Shown: positions 1 through 7,840 of the stretch, piece by piece
How positions within the stretch are numbered: position 1 is the stretch's first letter
How the letters are laid out: each line of letters opens with the position of its first letter
Source of the DNA: Pseudomonadota bacterium
GTDB taxonomy: Bacteria > Desulfobacterota > Desulfobulbia > Desulfobulbales > JAGXFP01
Reading direction: 5' to 3'
DNA length: 64,000 bases
Assembly (NCBI GenBank): GCA_018814305.1
Contig: JAHJAA010000082.1
Location: 1-64,000, forward strand
Made by a program: the position numbers and the translations under genes
Notes under the pieces: generated by a model
Databases searched by the model: none
What the model saw: only the letters and a program-made list of their open reading frames with translations
What the model was told of the DNA's origin: nothing

Positions 1-475
1 ATATTCTTATGGTGCATGAAAAGCCTCCGTTTTGGTCAGGGTTTCTTTTGGTAGGGACTCCCTTGTCATTATAGAGGCTTTTCTGTCTTATGTAACCGTT
101 TTCATTGAATATTCATTGAGTCTTTTCAACACCATTTTTAGTTCGTTCCATTTTCATAAATGTTCTTTTTGTTGAGTTTCTGCGTCATGCTCAAAAATAA
201 TGCTCGGAATATCGTATATATGCCGGCGCATATTTTTTCGCAGGCCTTGATCTTCAACGAAAACCCTCAGTTATGGACAGACCCTGGTTATCAGTTTATT
301 CTTGATCGTGGGTAAAATGCTTGAAGATTAACGGATAACATAATACTATGTTTCTGATTTACTTTATCTTCATTCGCCATGCAGAACTTTGTCTGTCCGT
401 TCTTCGCAACGTGTCCCATGGGCCCATGCGAGAGTCGGGGCAGGACGTATTGATTGTTAATCCACCGGAGACAGC
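1..475. other. Intergenic region, no gene recognised
   Basis: No convincing coding sequence is seen on either strand. A 10-bp inverted repeat (GAAAAGCCTC at 18-27, GAGGCTTTTC at 74-83) encloses about 46 bases and could fold into a structured leader or a long-range terminator arm. Its role is unknown, and the window edge may cut off the rest of the element. The rest is AT-rich and without a recognised RNA gene. Confidence 0.4.
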
Positions 476-799
476 ATGACTTTGCACAGGCTGGGACCTT
501 TATTCATTTTATGTATTGTTCTCGGATTTTTTTTCGCAGGGCCGGTCGGCAGTGCTTTTGCCAATGAGGACGATTCCAACCGAGTAGACGGCCTTCGAAA
601 GGTTGAATATAAAATCAATATTCAGGTCAATGTTCTGCGTCTCTGTGTCAACGGCTTTGCCTATGACCTGATTGAAGCGGAAAATGAAGGGAATGGCCCG
701 TCCATTAAACCACATGTGGTTGAGGCTGTAACCAACAGAGGCGAGCCCCTGTCCTGTGGTGAAAAATCAGCAGACTCGCCTGCTCCTGCCACTCCTTAA
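476..799 (+). CDS. Small secreted protein of unknown function
   Basis: This encodes 107 aa. Residues 1-29 form a clear signal peptide (short basic start, long hydrophobic core, Ala-Phe-Ala cleavage region). The mature part is about 78 aa, polar, with two cysteines about 35 residues apart that could form one disulfide. The C-terminus is rich in Pro and Ala. A Shine-Dalgarno-like GGAG lies 6-7 bases before the ATG. I do not recognise the family. The gene stands alone, with about 370 bases before the next gene. Export to the periplasm or outside is inferred from the signal peptide only. Confidence 0.6.
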   Translation: MTLHRLGPLFILCIVLGFFFAGPVGSAFANEDDSNRVDGLRKVEYKINIQVNVLRLCVNGFAYDLIEAENEGNGPSIKPHVVEAVTNRGEPLSCGEKSADSPAPATP

Positions 800-940
800 C
801 CCTTTCTTCCCCTTTTGGTGCTTTTTATAACCAATCGCTTGTTTAAGGTTCAAATAGTATATAATAGTAGCGTATGGTTGCATAGATGATCTAATCAGGA
901 TTTATTCCTAACCATTTGTCTGATTGTCCGATAAAATTTA

Positions 941-969
941 TTGACAATATGTGAGTCGTTGCTGTTATA
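941..969 (+). promoter_or_regulatory. Sigma-70-like promoter
   Basis: A perfect TTGACA (941-946) is followed after 17 bases by GTTATA (964-969). The predicted transcript would begin near 975 and run into a terminator-like hairpin at 1027-1067, so it may make a short RNA or an attenuated leader for the gene at 1175. Confidence 0.4.
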
Positions 970-1026
970 TTAAGTTTACGTGGTTATCCGTCTTTTACCC
1001 CCTTTTAAGATTTGATTACCACGGGA

Positions 1027-1067
1027 GCCGGTCAGCAATTAACAGGTTGTTGGCCGGCATTCTTTTT
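1027..1067 (+). terminator. Rho-independent terminator
   Basis: GCCGG/CCGGC outer stem continued by CAGCAA/TTGTTG (one G-T pair), loop of about 8 bases, then a T-rich run (1060-1067). It lies about 50 bases after the probable start of a transcript from the promoter at 941. Confidence 0.6.
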
Positions 1068-1076
1068 GGGGCCCTT

Positions 1077-1137
1077 CCGGGAGGAGATTCTCCCGGTATA
1101 ATTATTGTTTGACTTTTTGAGAATTTTGATAATATAA
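1077..1137 (+). promoter_or_regulatory. Hairpin plus weak promoter before the 90-aa gene
   Basis: A 7-bp perfect stem CCGGGAG/CTCCCGG (1077-1083, 1090-1096) is followed by TTGACT (1109-1114), a 17-base spacer and ATATAA (1132-1137). This would place the start of transcription about 30 bases upstream of the ATG at 1175. The role of the hairpin just upstream of the -35 is unknown. Confidence 0.35.
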
Positions 1138-1174
1138 GCTAACTAAGACACTACACATCAGCATGGAGTGCCAG

Positions 1175-1447
1175 ATGAATGAAGAAATTACCCATACTGC
1201 GGTTGTTGTTCTAACCAGGAATTATCATATTTCAGGTTGTATCGACCTTTTGCCAGGGTCTCGTCTGACCGATTATATCGGTGCGGTGAAATCATTTTTT
1301 GCCGTAACCGATGCGGTGGTCAGAGATATACAGTCCGGGAAGGTGGTTTTTGCTGGAAAATTTATGGATGTGAATCGGGAGAATGTTGAAATTATTCTCC
1401 CGGCCGGGGAAATTACTAGAACAAGTGAAAGTTTCTGTGATGAATAA
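1175..1447 (+). CDS. Small conserved-looking hypothetical protein (90 aa)
   Basis: The start at 1175 is chosen because GGAG sits 6 bases upstream; an in-frame ATG at 1163 would place that GGAG inside the gene. The product is cytosolic-looking, with no signal peptide or membrane segment, and has alternating beta-strand-like stretches: a hydrophobic strand after residue 8, a Gly-Ser turn near residue 28, then further strands ending in an acidic tail. This suggests a small beta-barrel-like fold, but I cannot name the family. It is followed by a strong terminator at 1538, which it may share with the convergent operon on the other strand. Confidence 0.5.
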   Translation: MNEEITHTAVVVLTRNYHISGCIDLLPGSRLTDYIGAVKSFFAVTDAVVRDIQSGKVVFAGKFMDVNRENVEIILPAGEITRTSESFCDE

Positions 1448-1537
1448 TCATGTTCCTCTTCTTCCTTTTCCTTGGGCGCGGAACGTGAGTTGAGCAGTTC
1501 AACTACCCTGATTATCTCAACCAATAAAACTAATATG

Positions 1538-1578
1538 AAAAGGCGAAAAGTGCATAGACACTTTCCGCCTTTTTTGAT
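1538..1578. terminator. Bidirectional terminator
   Basis: AAAGGCGAAAAGTG pairs with CACTTTCCGCCTTT (14 bp with one mismatch, 6-base loop). T-runs flank the stem on the plus side, and the A-run at 1538 gives T's for the minus strand. It lies between the convergent 90-aa gene and the radical SAM gene, so it can end both transcripts. Confidence 0.75.
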
Positions 1579-1617
1579 TACGGTATGACAGCTTGTAAAG
1601 CGCTTCTTGATTGGGGA

Positions 1618-2658
1618 TCAAGTCTTCTCCAGCCAGCACAGGGGGTCGGCGGCAAGATAGTCGCCCGTTACCTGATAGGCATGACCACGGCAACCATAGC
1701 AGTATTCACCAAAATCACATTCCCTGCATTTCCCCTTGATCATGGTCCTGATGTTGCGCAGTTCTTGAATGGGTTTGCTGACCCGAAGAATTTCCGCGAG
1801 GGAGTTGTCTCGGATATTCCCGGCCGCCACGCTGACCCCGGGGCATGGTTGGACATCCCCACAAGCGGTAACCGTGCAGGAGTATTCATGACGGGCGCAC
1901 TGGGACGCAGCTAAGGGGGGATGTGGGGTCCAGTTAGTGCCGAATCTTTCCCGATCTATTATTGAAAGCTTTTCAAAAAGGGCCTTAATCTCGGCAATTG
2001 ATACTTCAAGTTCGGGATGCTCGGTTGCTCTCCCCTGCATGGTCATCATTTCCACATAGGGGATGATACCCTGTTCTCGGGCCCAAATCCATAGATCAGG
2101 CATTTCATCGTAATTTTGACGGCAAATGATGGTTTCGATACCGAGGGTATGTTTTTCGTCGGGGTATCCTGCTCGACGTAAAGCGGCTAAACCTTTTTCA
2201 ATGGAGGCAAAGGCCCCGGACTGACCGGCCAGCATATCCTGGATCGAGGGGTTTCTGCTGTTCATCTTGACTACTACCGCCATATTTCGCTCGTAGAGCG
2301 CCCTGGCTTTTTCTTCTGTGATCAACATCCCATTGGTGAATAGATCTGCGTCGACTCCCTTGGCAAGGATGGCATCAATTACTTGGAAAAGATCTTTATA
2401 CATGAGGGGCTCGCCACCGCCGAGCACGATGATTTTACGGGCTCCCAGGTCGACTGCCTGTTCGATGACGCTGTTGATCTCAGTAAGGGTTAACTCGTTG
2501 GCCATGGGCAGACCGGATTCGGCATAACAATAGATACACCGGAGGTTGCAGGCCCGAGATAATTCCAGTTCGAGAGACAGCAGGCCGTTGTTGGCCCGAG
2601 CTGTCTGGATTTCTTCTGGGGAGAATTCAAGCCCCCAATGTTCGCCAAAACATTTCAT
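1618..2658 (-). CDS. Radical SAM/SPASM-domain protein
   Basis: This 346-aa protein has the radical SAM cluster motif CxxxCxxC (Cys37, Cys41, Cys44) followed by a Gly-rich GGGEPL-type SAM-binding motif near residue 80. The C-terminal 100 residues are a cysteine-rich SPASM region (CxxCxxxxxC, CxxC and a last Cys near the end) expected to hold auxiliary 4Fe-4S clusters. Family members do peptide maturation, anaerobic sulfatase-type maturation or other radical chemistry; the substrate here cannot be read from sequence. It is the last gene of the KS/ACP/ligase operon, 5 bases after the ligase stop, so a role in modifying that operon's lipid or polyketide product, or a partner protein, is an inference. 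Confidence 0.85.
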   Translation of the reverse strand: MKCFGEHWGLEFSPEEIQTARANNGLLSLELELSRACNLRCIYCYAESGLPMANELTLTEINSVIEQAVDLGARKIIVLGGGEPLMYKDLFQVIDAILAKGVDADLFTNGMLITEEKARALYERNMAVVVKMNSRNPSIQDMLAGQSGAFASIEKGLAALRRAGYPDEKHTLGIETIICRQNYDEMPDLWIWAREQGIIPYVEMMTMQGRATEHPELEVSIAEIKALFEKLSIIDRERFGTNWTPHPPLAASQCARHEYSCTVTACGDVQPCPGVSVAAGNIRDNSLAEILRVSKPIQELRNIRTMIKGKCRECDFGEYCYGCRGHAYQVTGDYLAADPLCWLEKT

Positions 2659-2663
2659 AATGG

Positions 2664-3974
2664 TTATTTCCCGCGTAAATCAATAAATCGTTTAAGTTTA
2701 CGACCGCCATCGGCTTCCATGACCCCCAGAACTTCATTGTAGGAACGGATCAGTATATCCGGCCGGACCCGAAGAGTTGATTGGAGGTGTTCCTGGATAG
2801 GGGCGGTTGCCATTGCTCCTGGGTTGTCGACACCGATCACCACAGTAATTTCATCTGATAAATCATACGAAGACCGGACCTCAAGGTAGGATGCCCTGAT
2901 TTCGGGTTGGTCTTGTAATGCCTGGAAAATCATTTCGGGATAAAGGGTCGTTCCCCGGTATTTAAGTCTCTGGGCCAGGCGCCCTTCTACTGCTCCCAGC
3001 CTGGGTGTTTGCCAACCGCACTGGCAGGGTGCCGTATGGAGTCTGGCCACATCGCCTGTTCTGAAACGGATCAAAGGCAAGCCCTGGACACCGAGGGGCG
3101 TCACCACAATTTCTCCAGCCGTGCCGGGAGGGAGGTTCCTTCCGGATTCATCGACTATTTCAACGAGCATCAGTTCCGGGTGAATATGACCACCCATGCA
3201 AGCGGAACATTCACAGAAAGCAGTTTCGAACTCAGTGGCACCATATGAAGAAATCACCTGCCCTCCCCATAAACTTTCGAGCTCTCGCCCGAGTGGGGTG
3301 AGGCTATGATCGGGTCGGCGAACCGGTTCTCCAATGGTGATCAGGGCGCGGATGCCGATGCTTCTTGGGCTTAAACTGTGTTCAACGCCCCATTCGGCTA
3401 ATTTCAGGAGAAAAGACGGCACTCCAACCAGGCCGGTTGGGGACAGCCGTCGAATCAACTCCCACTGACGGGCTGGTTGTCCAGGACCGCTTCGGATGGT
3501 GGCTGCCCCAAGCCGGGTTAATCCGGTGTAATAGGCCAAACCAGCAATAAAACAACGGTCAATGGTCACACACAGCAGCATGGTATCGTCAGGGGTTATG
3601 CCGGCCCCATGGAAATTCATCTCCTCGTTAAAAGCCAGTCGAGTCAAGTCAGAAACGGTATAGGGGACAAGCACTGGATTGCCAGTGGAACCTGAGGTCA
3701 GGGCAATGTCCGCCCAACTCTTTTTGGGGACGGCGAAAAAACCTTCGGGGTTTCGATCAAGGTCACTTCGGGTGGTTAACGGCAGGTCGGCCAGGTTGGA
3801 CAGGGTGATGTCATTTGGCCGGTAATCGATATCTGCAAATATATTCTTATAAAAAGGTGACTTGATGGCATGTTGGATATGCTGGCGAAGGAGATTTGAT
3901 TGCAGGGCCTCAATCTCGACTGGTGATGCCGCTCGGATACTTGTGGCCTGTTTGATTTTGTAGAGTGGATTCAT
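2664..3974 (-). CDS. Phenylacetate-CoA ligase-like adenylating enzyme (PaaK/F390 synthetase family)
   Basis: A 436-aa ANL-superfamily enzyme. The P-loop-like TSGSTGNP lies at residues 93-100, a YGATE adenylation motif near 240, and a TGD motif near 315. Two short Cys clusters (CxCxxC near 250 and CxCGW near 320) could bind a metal, as in PaaK-like proteins. It should activate a carboxylic acid with ATP, then load CoA or an acyl carrier protein; the acid is unknown. It lies 5 bases downstream of the plsC-like gene and near an ACP gene, so acyl-ACP loading is a reasonable inference. It is not in a phenylacetate pathway cluster. Confidence 0.8.
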   Translation of the reverse strand: MNPLYKIKQATSIRAASPVEIEALQSNLLRQHIQHAIKSPFYKNIFADIDYRPNDITLSNLADLPLTTRSDLDRNPEGFFAVPKKSWADIALTSGSTGNPVLVPYTVSDLTRLAFNEEMNFHGAGITPDDTMLLCVTIDRCFIAGLAYYTGLTRLGAATIRSGPGQPARQWELIRRLSPTGLVGVPSFLLKLAEWGVEHSLSPRSIGIRALITIGEPVRRPDHSLTPLGRELESLWGGQVISSYGATEFETAFCECSACMGGHIHPELMLVEIVDESGRNLPPGTAGEIVVTPLGVQGLPLIRFRTGDVARLHTAPCQCGWQTPRLGAVEGRLAQRLKYRGTTLYPEMIFQALQDQPEIRASYLEVRSSYDLSDEITVVIGVDNPGAMATAPIQEHLQSTLRVRPDILIRSYNEVLGVMEADGGRKLKRFIDLRGK

Positions 3975-3979
3975 GGTTG

Positions 3980-4798
3980 TTACACCAGTCCGTTTTGCTG
4001 AAAAGTATTAATTGACTGATCCTTGATGGGGGCGCAGAAAACTTTGATCTCTTCGCTTGAAAGCGAATGGTTGTTTGATGCAAGTTCCTCGGAAATTTCT
4101 TGGTGGGTCTGTTCACGAATCATTTGGATCGTTTCTGGTGAAGGTTCCAATCCTGAGGTCTTGATTGGAGGGAGAATTACCATCCTGATTCGAGCTGGAT
4201 TGAGCAGGCGGGAGCCGGGCGGTAGGATTTGGTGGGAGCCGATGATGCAAACTGGCACCACTGGTCTGCCGGTGGCCAAGGCCAGGCGAAAAGCACCGTT
4301 CTTGAACCGCCCCAATTTCCCGGTTCGGGACCGATGACCCTCAGGCCAGATAATCAACGAGCATCCTTTTGCGATCAAATGACAACCTTGTTCATGGACA
4401 TGGTGCCAGCCCCTGGTAGAGTTGATATAGCCGGCGTGTTTCATGAAGAAATTGTACAAGGGGATACGAAAAGGCCAGGAAGTGACAAAGGAATTGTCAA
4501 GGGGGAGCATCCCGAACAGGTACGGGTCCACCGAAGAATTATGATTGGGGACAAAAATAGCCGGCGTTTCCAGGCCGCCCGAGCGATCCTCGATGGTTAC
4601 CGGCGCCATGAAAGGAATGACGCGGACAATGATCCAGCCATAAATTTGAATGCCCCGGCGGACCAGATAGCCGGTATCTAATTTAAAAACAAGAATATTG
4701 GCAAGCAGAATGAGCGGTGCCAAAATACAACCCGTCAGGGTGGTCAACAAAAACATCGGCCAAAAATAGATATTTAAGAAAAGTTTGCGAAGGGCCAC
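3980..4798 (-). CDS. 1-acyl-sn-glycerol-3-phosphate acyltransferase family protein (PlsC-like)
   Basis: A 272-aa protein with an N-terminal hydrophobic anchor (residues about 8-38). The catalytic HX4D motif is at His86-Asp91, and WPEGHRSRTG (151-160) is a variant of the usual PEGTRSR phosphate-binding motif. The family moves an acyl chain from ACP or CoA to a glycerophosphate or similar hydroxyl at the inner membrane. The start is a GTG 9 bases after the ACP stop. Placement inside a KS/ACP operon suggests it transfers the special acyl product made there into a lipid; this is inferred. It is unlikely to be the only housekeeping PlsC. Confidence 0.85.
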   Translation of the reverse strand: MALRKLFLNIYFWPMFLLTTLTGCILAPLILLANILVFKLDTGYLVRRGIQIYGWIIVRVIPFMAPVTIEDRSGGLETPAIFVPNHNSSVDPYLFGMLPLDNSFVTSWPFRIPLYNFFMKHAGYINSTRGWHHVHEQGCHLIAKGCSLIIWPEGHRSRTGKLGRFKNGAFRLALATGRPVVPVCIIGSHQILPPGSRLLNPARIRMVILPPIKTSGLEPSPETIQMIREQTHQEISEELASNNHSLSSEEIKVFCAPIKDQSINTFQQNGLV

Positions 4799-4807
4799 GA
4801 AGAAACC

Positions 4808-5065
4808 TTATTGTCCGGCGGGTTTTAAGCTGATAATCAAGGCAAAAATATCGGCCATGGTGCGAACCGAGCGAATTGACTCTTCATTGGCGAGTTTGAC
4901 CCCGAATTTTTTCTCAAGGGCGACCACCATGTCAACGGCATCAAGGCTATCGAGGCCAAGATCGTCATAGAGGGTCGCTTCCGGGGTCAGTGCGACCGGG
5001 TCGAGTTCAAATTCTTCGGCAATCACTTCGATAACCTGCCGGCGGATTTCTTCATCATGAATCAT
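4808..5065 (-). CDS. Acyl carrier protein
   Basis: This encodes 85 aa with the phosphopantetheine attachment motif DLGLDSLD, the modified serine being Ser40. The surrounding helix pattern and acidic character are typical of ACPs. The ATG at 5065 is chosen because AGGAG stands 7 bases upstream; a longer reading of the same frame would overlap the KS gene by over 100 bases. The real gene overlaps the KS stop by 11 bases, which implies translational coupling. It presumably carries the growing chain for the two ketosynthases and hands it to the PlsC-like enzyme. Confidence 0.93.
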   Translation of the reverse strand: MIHDEEIRRQVIEVIAEEFELDPVALTPEATLYDDLGLDSLDAVDMVVALEKKFGVKLANEESIRSVRTMADIFALIISLKPAGQ

Positions 5066-6311
5066 GAACGGTTCTCCTGAATACCAGGGCGCAGTTAACA
5101 CCACCCAGGGCAAAATTGTTTTTAACCACGGTTTCAACCTTTCCCGGGTGGAGTGAACGGACAAGATTGATGGAGGAACAGGCGGGATCTGGGTTGGTGA
5201 GAAACTGGGTCGGGATCAATTCCTGTCGGGCCATCATCTCGGTCAGGATAATGGATTCCAGGGCACCCGCCGCACCGAGGGTGTGACCGATATGGCCCTT
5301 GAAGGAACTCACTGGAACGGTGCTGCCGAATACATTTCCGATGGCGCATGCCTCGGCCTCGTCGCCTTGTCTCGTCCCCGTGGCGTGGGCGTTGACATAG
5401 TCTATTTCCGCAGCCGTAACCCCGGCCTCCTTCATGGCCAGAGTCATGGCCGTGGCCATGGCCTGATCATGGGGGTTGGCAATGTGCTGGGGGTCGCTCA
5501 CATGGCCGAAGCCCAAGATTTCTCCGTAGATAGCGGCCCCTCTGGCACGGGCTGAGTTGAGGCTCTCCAGTACCAGAATACCACTGCCGCCGCCGCAGAC
5601 CACCCCGTCGCGGTTGACGTCGAAGGGGCGAGGGGTGGCAAGAGGCGTATCATGGCTACGGGAGGCCGCTTTCAAAACGTCAAAGGTCATGGTGACCGTT
5701 GGGTGCACCTCTTCGGCGCCACCACAGAGCATGGCATCCTGGCGACCGCTTCTGATCAGTAGATAGCCGAGGCCCAGGGCCTGGGCTGCTGAAGTACAGG
5801 CGCTGGACGGTGCCCATTGCTCTCCGTTGATACCGAGACTTAAACTGACATTGGCGGCACAACTATGCCCCATGACCTTGAAAAAGAACCCTGACTTGAT
5901 CTCTTCAATTGATTGGTCGGGGAGGTACATCCGATAAAAGGTGTCATAAGCCTCGGGGCTTCCGGTGGTGGAGCCGATGGCAACTCCGATCCGGCCCGAA
6001 GCCAATTGTTCAGCGGAAAGGTCGGAATCGTTTACTGCCTCCCGAGCTGCAATGGCGGCATATAATGCCATATTGCCCATTGAGCGGCGCTGAACCCTCG
6101 GGAAATAGGGCCGAGGATCAAAATCCGGGACCGGTGCGGCCAGTAAAGACTTCAGGCCGGTGATCGCGGCCCATTCCTCCATGATCTTAACCCCGGAATT
6201 TCCCTGTCGGATTCCGTTAAAAAGGGGATCACAGCCAATGCCGAATGGGGAAACAGCCCCTCGGCCGGTTATCACTACTCTTGTCGTCGACACATCGTTA
6301 CCTGTGTTCAA
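5055..6311 (-). CDS. Beta-ketoacyl-ACP synthase, FabF-like
   Basis: A 418-aa thiolase-fold ketosynthase with all catalytic residues: Cys172 in SSACTSA, His309 in NAHATGT, Lys338 and His343 in the KGHIGHTLGAAG loop. It should condense malonyl-ACP with an acyl chain. The longest frame begins with TTG overlapping the previous TGA; a GTG six codons later (6293) has AGG at good spacing and is an alternative start. Together with the second KS at 7841 it gives two active-type ketosynthases in one operon, with no ketoreductase or dehydratase beside them. Reduction and dehydration would have to come from the housekeeping set. Confidence 0.92.
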   Translation of the reverse strand: MNTGNDVSTTRVVITGRGAVSPFGIGCDPLFNGIRQGNSGVKIMEEWAAITGLKSLLAAPVPDFDPRPYFPRVQRRSMGNMALYAAIAAREAVNDSDLSAEQLASGRIGVAIGSTTGSPEAYDTFYRMYLPDQSIEEIKSGFFFKVMGHSCAANVSLSLGINGEQWAPSSACTSAAQALGLGYLLIRSGRQDAMLCGGAEEVHPTVTMTFDVLKAASRSHDTPLATPRPFDVNRDGVVCGGGSGILVLESLNSARARGAAIYGEILGFGHVSDPQHIANPHDQAMATAMTLAMKEAGVTAAEIDYVNAHATGTRQGDEAEACAIGNVFGSTVPVSSFKGHIGHTLGAAGALESIILTEMMARQELIPTQFLTNPDPACSSINLVRSLHPGKVETVVKNNFALGGVNCALVFRRTVHDS

Positions 6312-7825
6312 GTAAGGACCTGATCCCAGATTGTTTCCAGACCGATGATTTCACCGGCGGTGACCAGTCCGGCTAAGGACGAGCCAAGTAATCCGGTCAT
6401 TAAGGTGCTTTGACCGGAAAGGGTAAGCCCCTCGACTTTGGTTCGGGCCCGTGGGGCGAATTGGGTCATGTTATGCTGGGTGCCGTAAACTCCTCCCTGC
6501 GGCCCACCCAGTTCATCCCGGAAAGTCAAAGGGGTTCCGGTGGCCAGGGGGGTGATTTTGGGACAGAGATCACCGAAACACTTTTCGACTTCGGTCAGGA
6601 GGGTGGTGGCAGTCTCCTCCTTCCATGTCTGATATCCTGTTCGCCTTTTCTTGTGGCCCAGATCATAGGTGGCGGCTTCTTCCCATGAGGCCGGACGCAT
6701 GACGATCACCCCGTTTGCGGCCGGTGCGTCAGAACCGTCACTTACGTCCCGACGTCCGGGGGCGGTGACGAGTAGCGTTTCACCGGCGGTGCCCGGTGAA
6801 GGTGCATCCATGATGTCGACACCCGGCGGGAGGGAGTACAGATTTGTTGTCGCCAGTCGGGGCCCATCATCGGGGCAATCGAGTTTGCCGAAGAGAATAA
6901 ACATCGACTTGGTATCCTCAAGATCCTTGAGCCGATGGATATAAGCCGGCCGGAAAGTGCCTTTTGCGGTTAAGTCCGGTAGGGCATTCGGCTGTCCGGT
7001 ATAGATGACTTGTTCGGCTTTGATCTCGTGACCGCCAGCGATAACAGACTGGACGGTTCCATCTTTTACCGTAATGTGTTCCACCGGGCAGTTGGTGATG
7101 ATTTCAGTCCCGGTCCTTTGTAAAACCGTAATAAAGGCATCAACAATGGCCTGGCCGCCCCCGACTATGCCGTATGCCCCAGAGTAATAGCCATGGGTGA
7201 CGGCGGAATGCAAGGCAAAACCAGCATTCCTGGGGGGGATGCCGTAAAGCAGGGCCGGCGCCGCAAGGATTGCCTGGAGCTCAGGATCTTTAACCGAGGT
7301 CTGGATGACATCGGCGAGGCTCCGGTTACCAGCGGTCAGATAGTCACGCAGAAACGGGGTCAGTGGGAGATCCAGGTTGTAAAAGGGGACGGTTCGGCAG
7401 ATCCGGCGAATATTCGCCAGGAAGTCTCGGATTCCGCCAGCTTCCCTGGGGAAGTTGGTGATAAGTTCTTCCTGAAGAAGGTCATAAGAATAGTATGCTC
7501 GGACAGAGCGCCCGGATTTCCTGAATCGGAAGAGATCATGTCCTCCCGGATGCAGGGGCACGGCGGTGATGTTTGGCCATACCCCCAAGTATTCCCACAG
7601 GACCCTGAGTATCTCTTTGTTGCCTAACCCCCCAGTATAATGGAACCCAATATCAAAAGGGATTCCAGCCCGTTTAAAGCGCCGTAACGCCCCGCCAGGT
7701 TTTTTGTTTTTTTCAATAAGAACGACCTGCCTTCCGCTTTTAGCCAGCAGGGCAGCCGTTGTCAGTCCACTGATTCCACTGCCGATGACGATGGCGTCGG
7801 CTTGATGGGGCGGCACGTATGGCAC
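6308..7825 (-). CDS. CrtI/phytoene-desaturase-like FAD oxidoreductase
   Basis: A 505-aa protein with an N-terminal dinucleotide-binding GxGxxG (GSGISG near residue 17) followed by the EKNKKPGG motif typical of the phytoene desaturase / retinol saturase family. A C-terminal Gly-rich FAD-contacting segment (near residues 470-490) matches the family plan. Such enzymes desaturate, saturate or isomerise long unsaturated chains. The first codon is GTG; a second GTG three codons on (7816) has AGAGG at 8 bases and may be the true start. Inside a KS/ACP operon it probably acts on the acyl chain rather than on a carotenoid, since no other carotenoid genes are present. Substrate is unknown. Confidence 0.82.
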   Translation of the reverse strand: MPYVPPHQADAIVIGSGISGLTTAALLAKSGRQVVLIEKNKKPGGALRRFKRAGIPFDIGFHYTGGLGNKEILRVLWEYLGVWPNITAVPLHPGGHDLFRFRKSGRSVRAYYSYDLLQEELITNFPREAGGIRDFLANIRRICRTVPFYNLDLPLTPFLRDYLTAGNRSLADVIQTSVKDPELQAILAAPALLYGIPPRNAGFALHSAVTHGYYSGAYGIVGGGQAIVDAFITVLQRTGTEIITNCPVEHITVKDGTVQSVIAGGHEIKAEQVIYTGQPNALPDLTAKGTFRPAYIHRLKDLEDTKSMFILFGKLDCPDDGPRLATTNLYSLPPGVDIMDAPSPGTAGETLLVTAPGRRDVSDGSDAPAANGVIVMRPASWEEAATYDLGHKKRRTGYQTWKEETATTLLTEVEKCFGDLCPKITPLATGTPLTFRDELGGPQGGVYGTQHNMTQFAPRARTKVEGLTLSGQSTLMTGLLGSSLAGLVTAGEIIGLETIWDQVLT

Positions 7826-7840
7826 CTCTCGGTGGGTTGT

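Noticed and set aside
1-90. Slight likeness to a c-di-GMP-I (GEMM) riboswitch (AAAGCCTCCG and GGTAGG present)
   Set aside because: The GGGNCGCAAAGCC context and the expected P1b/P1a stems are not present in order; the window edge also cuts the region. Only the 10-bp inverted repeat is kept.
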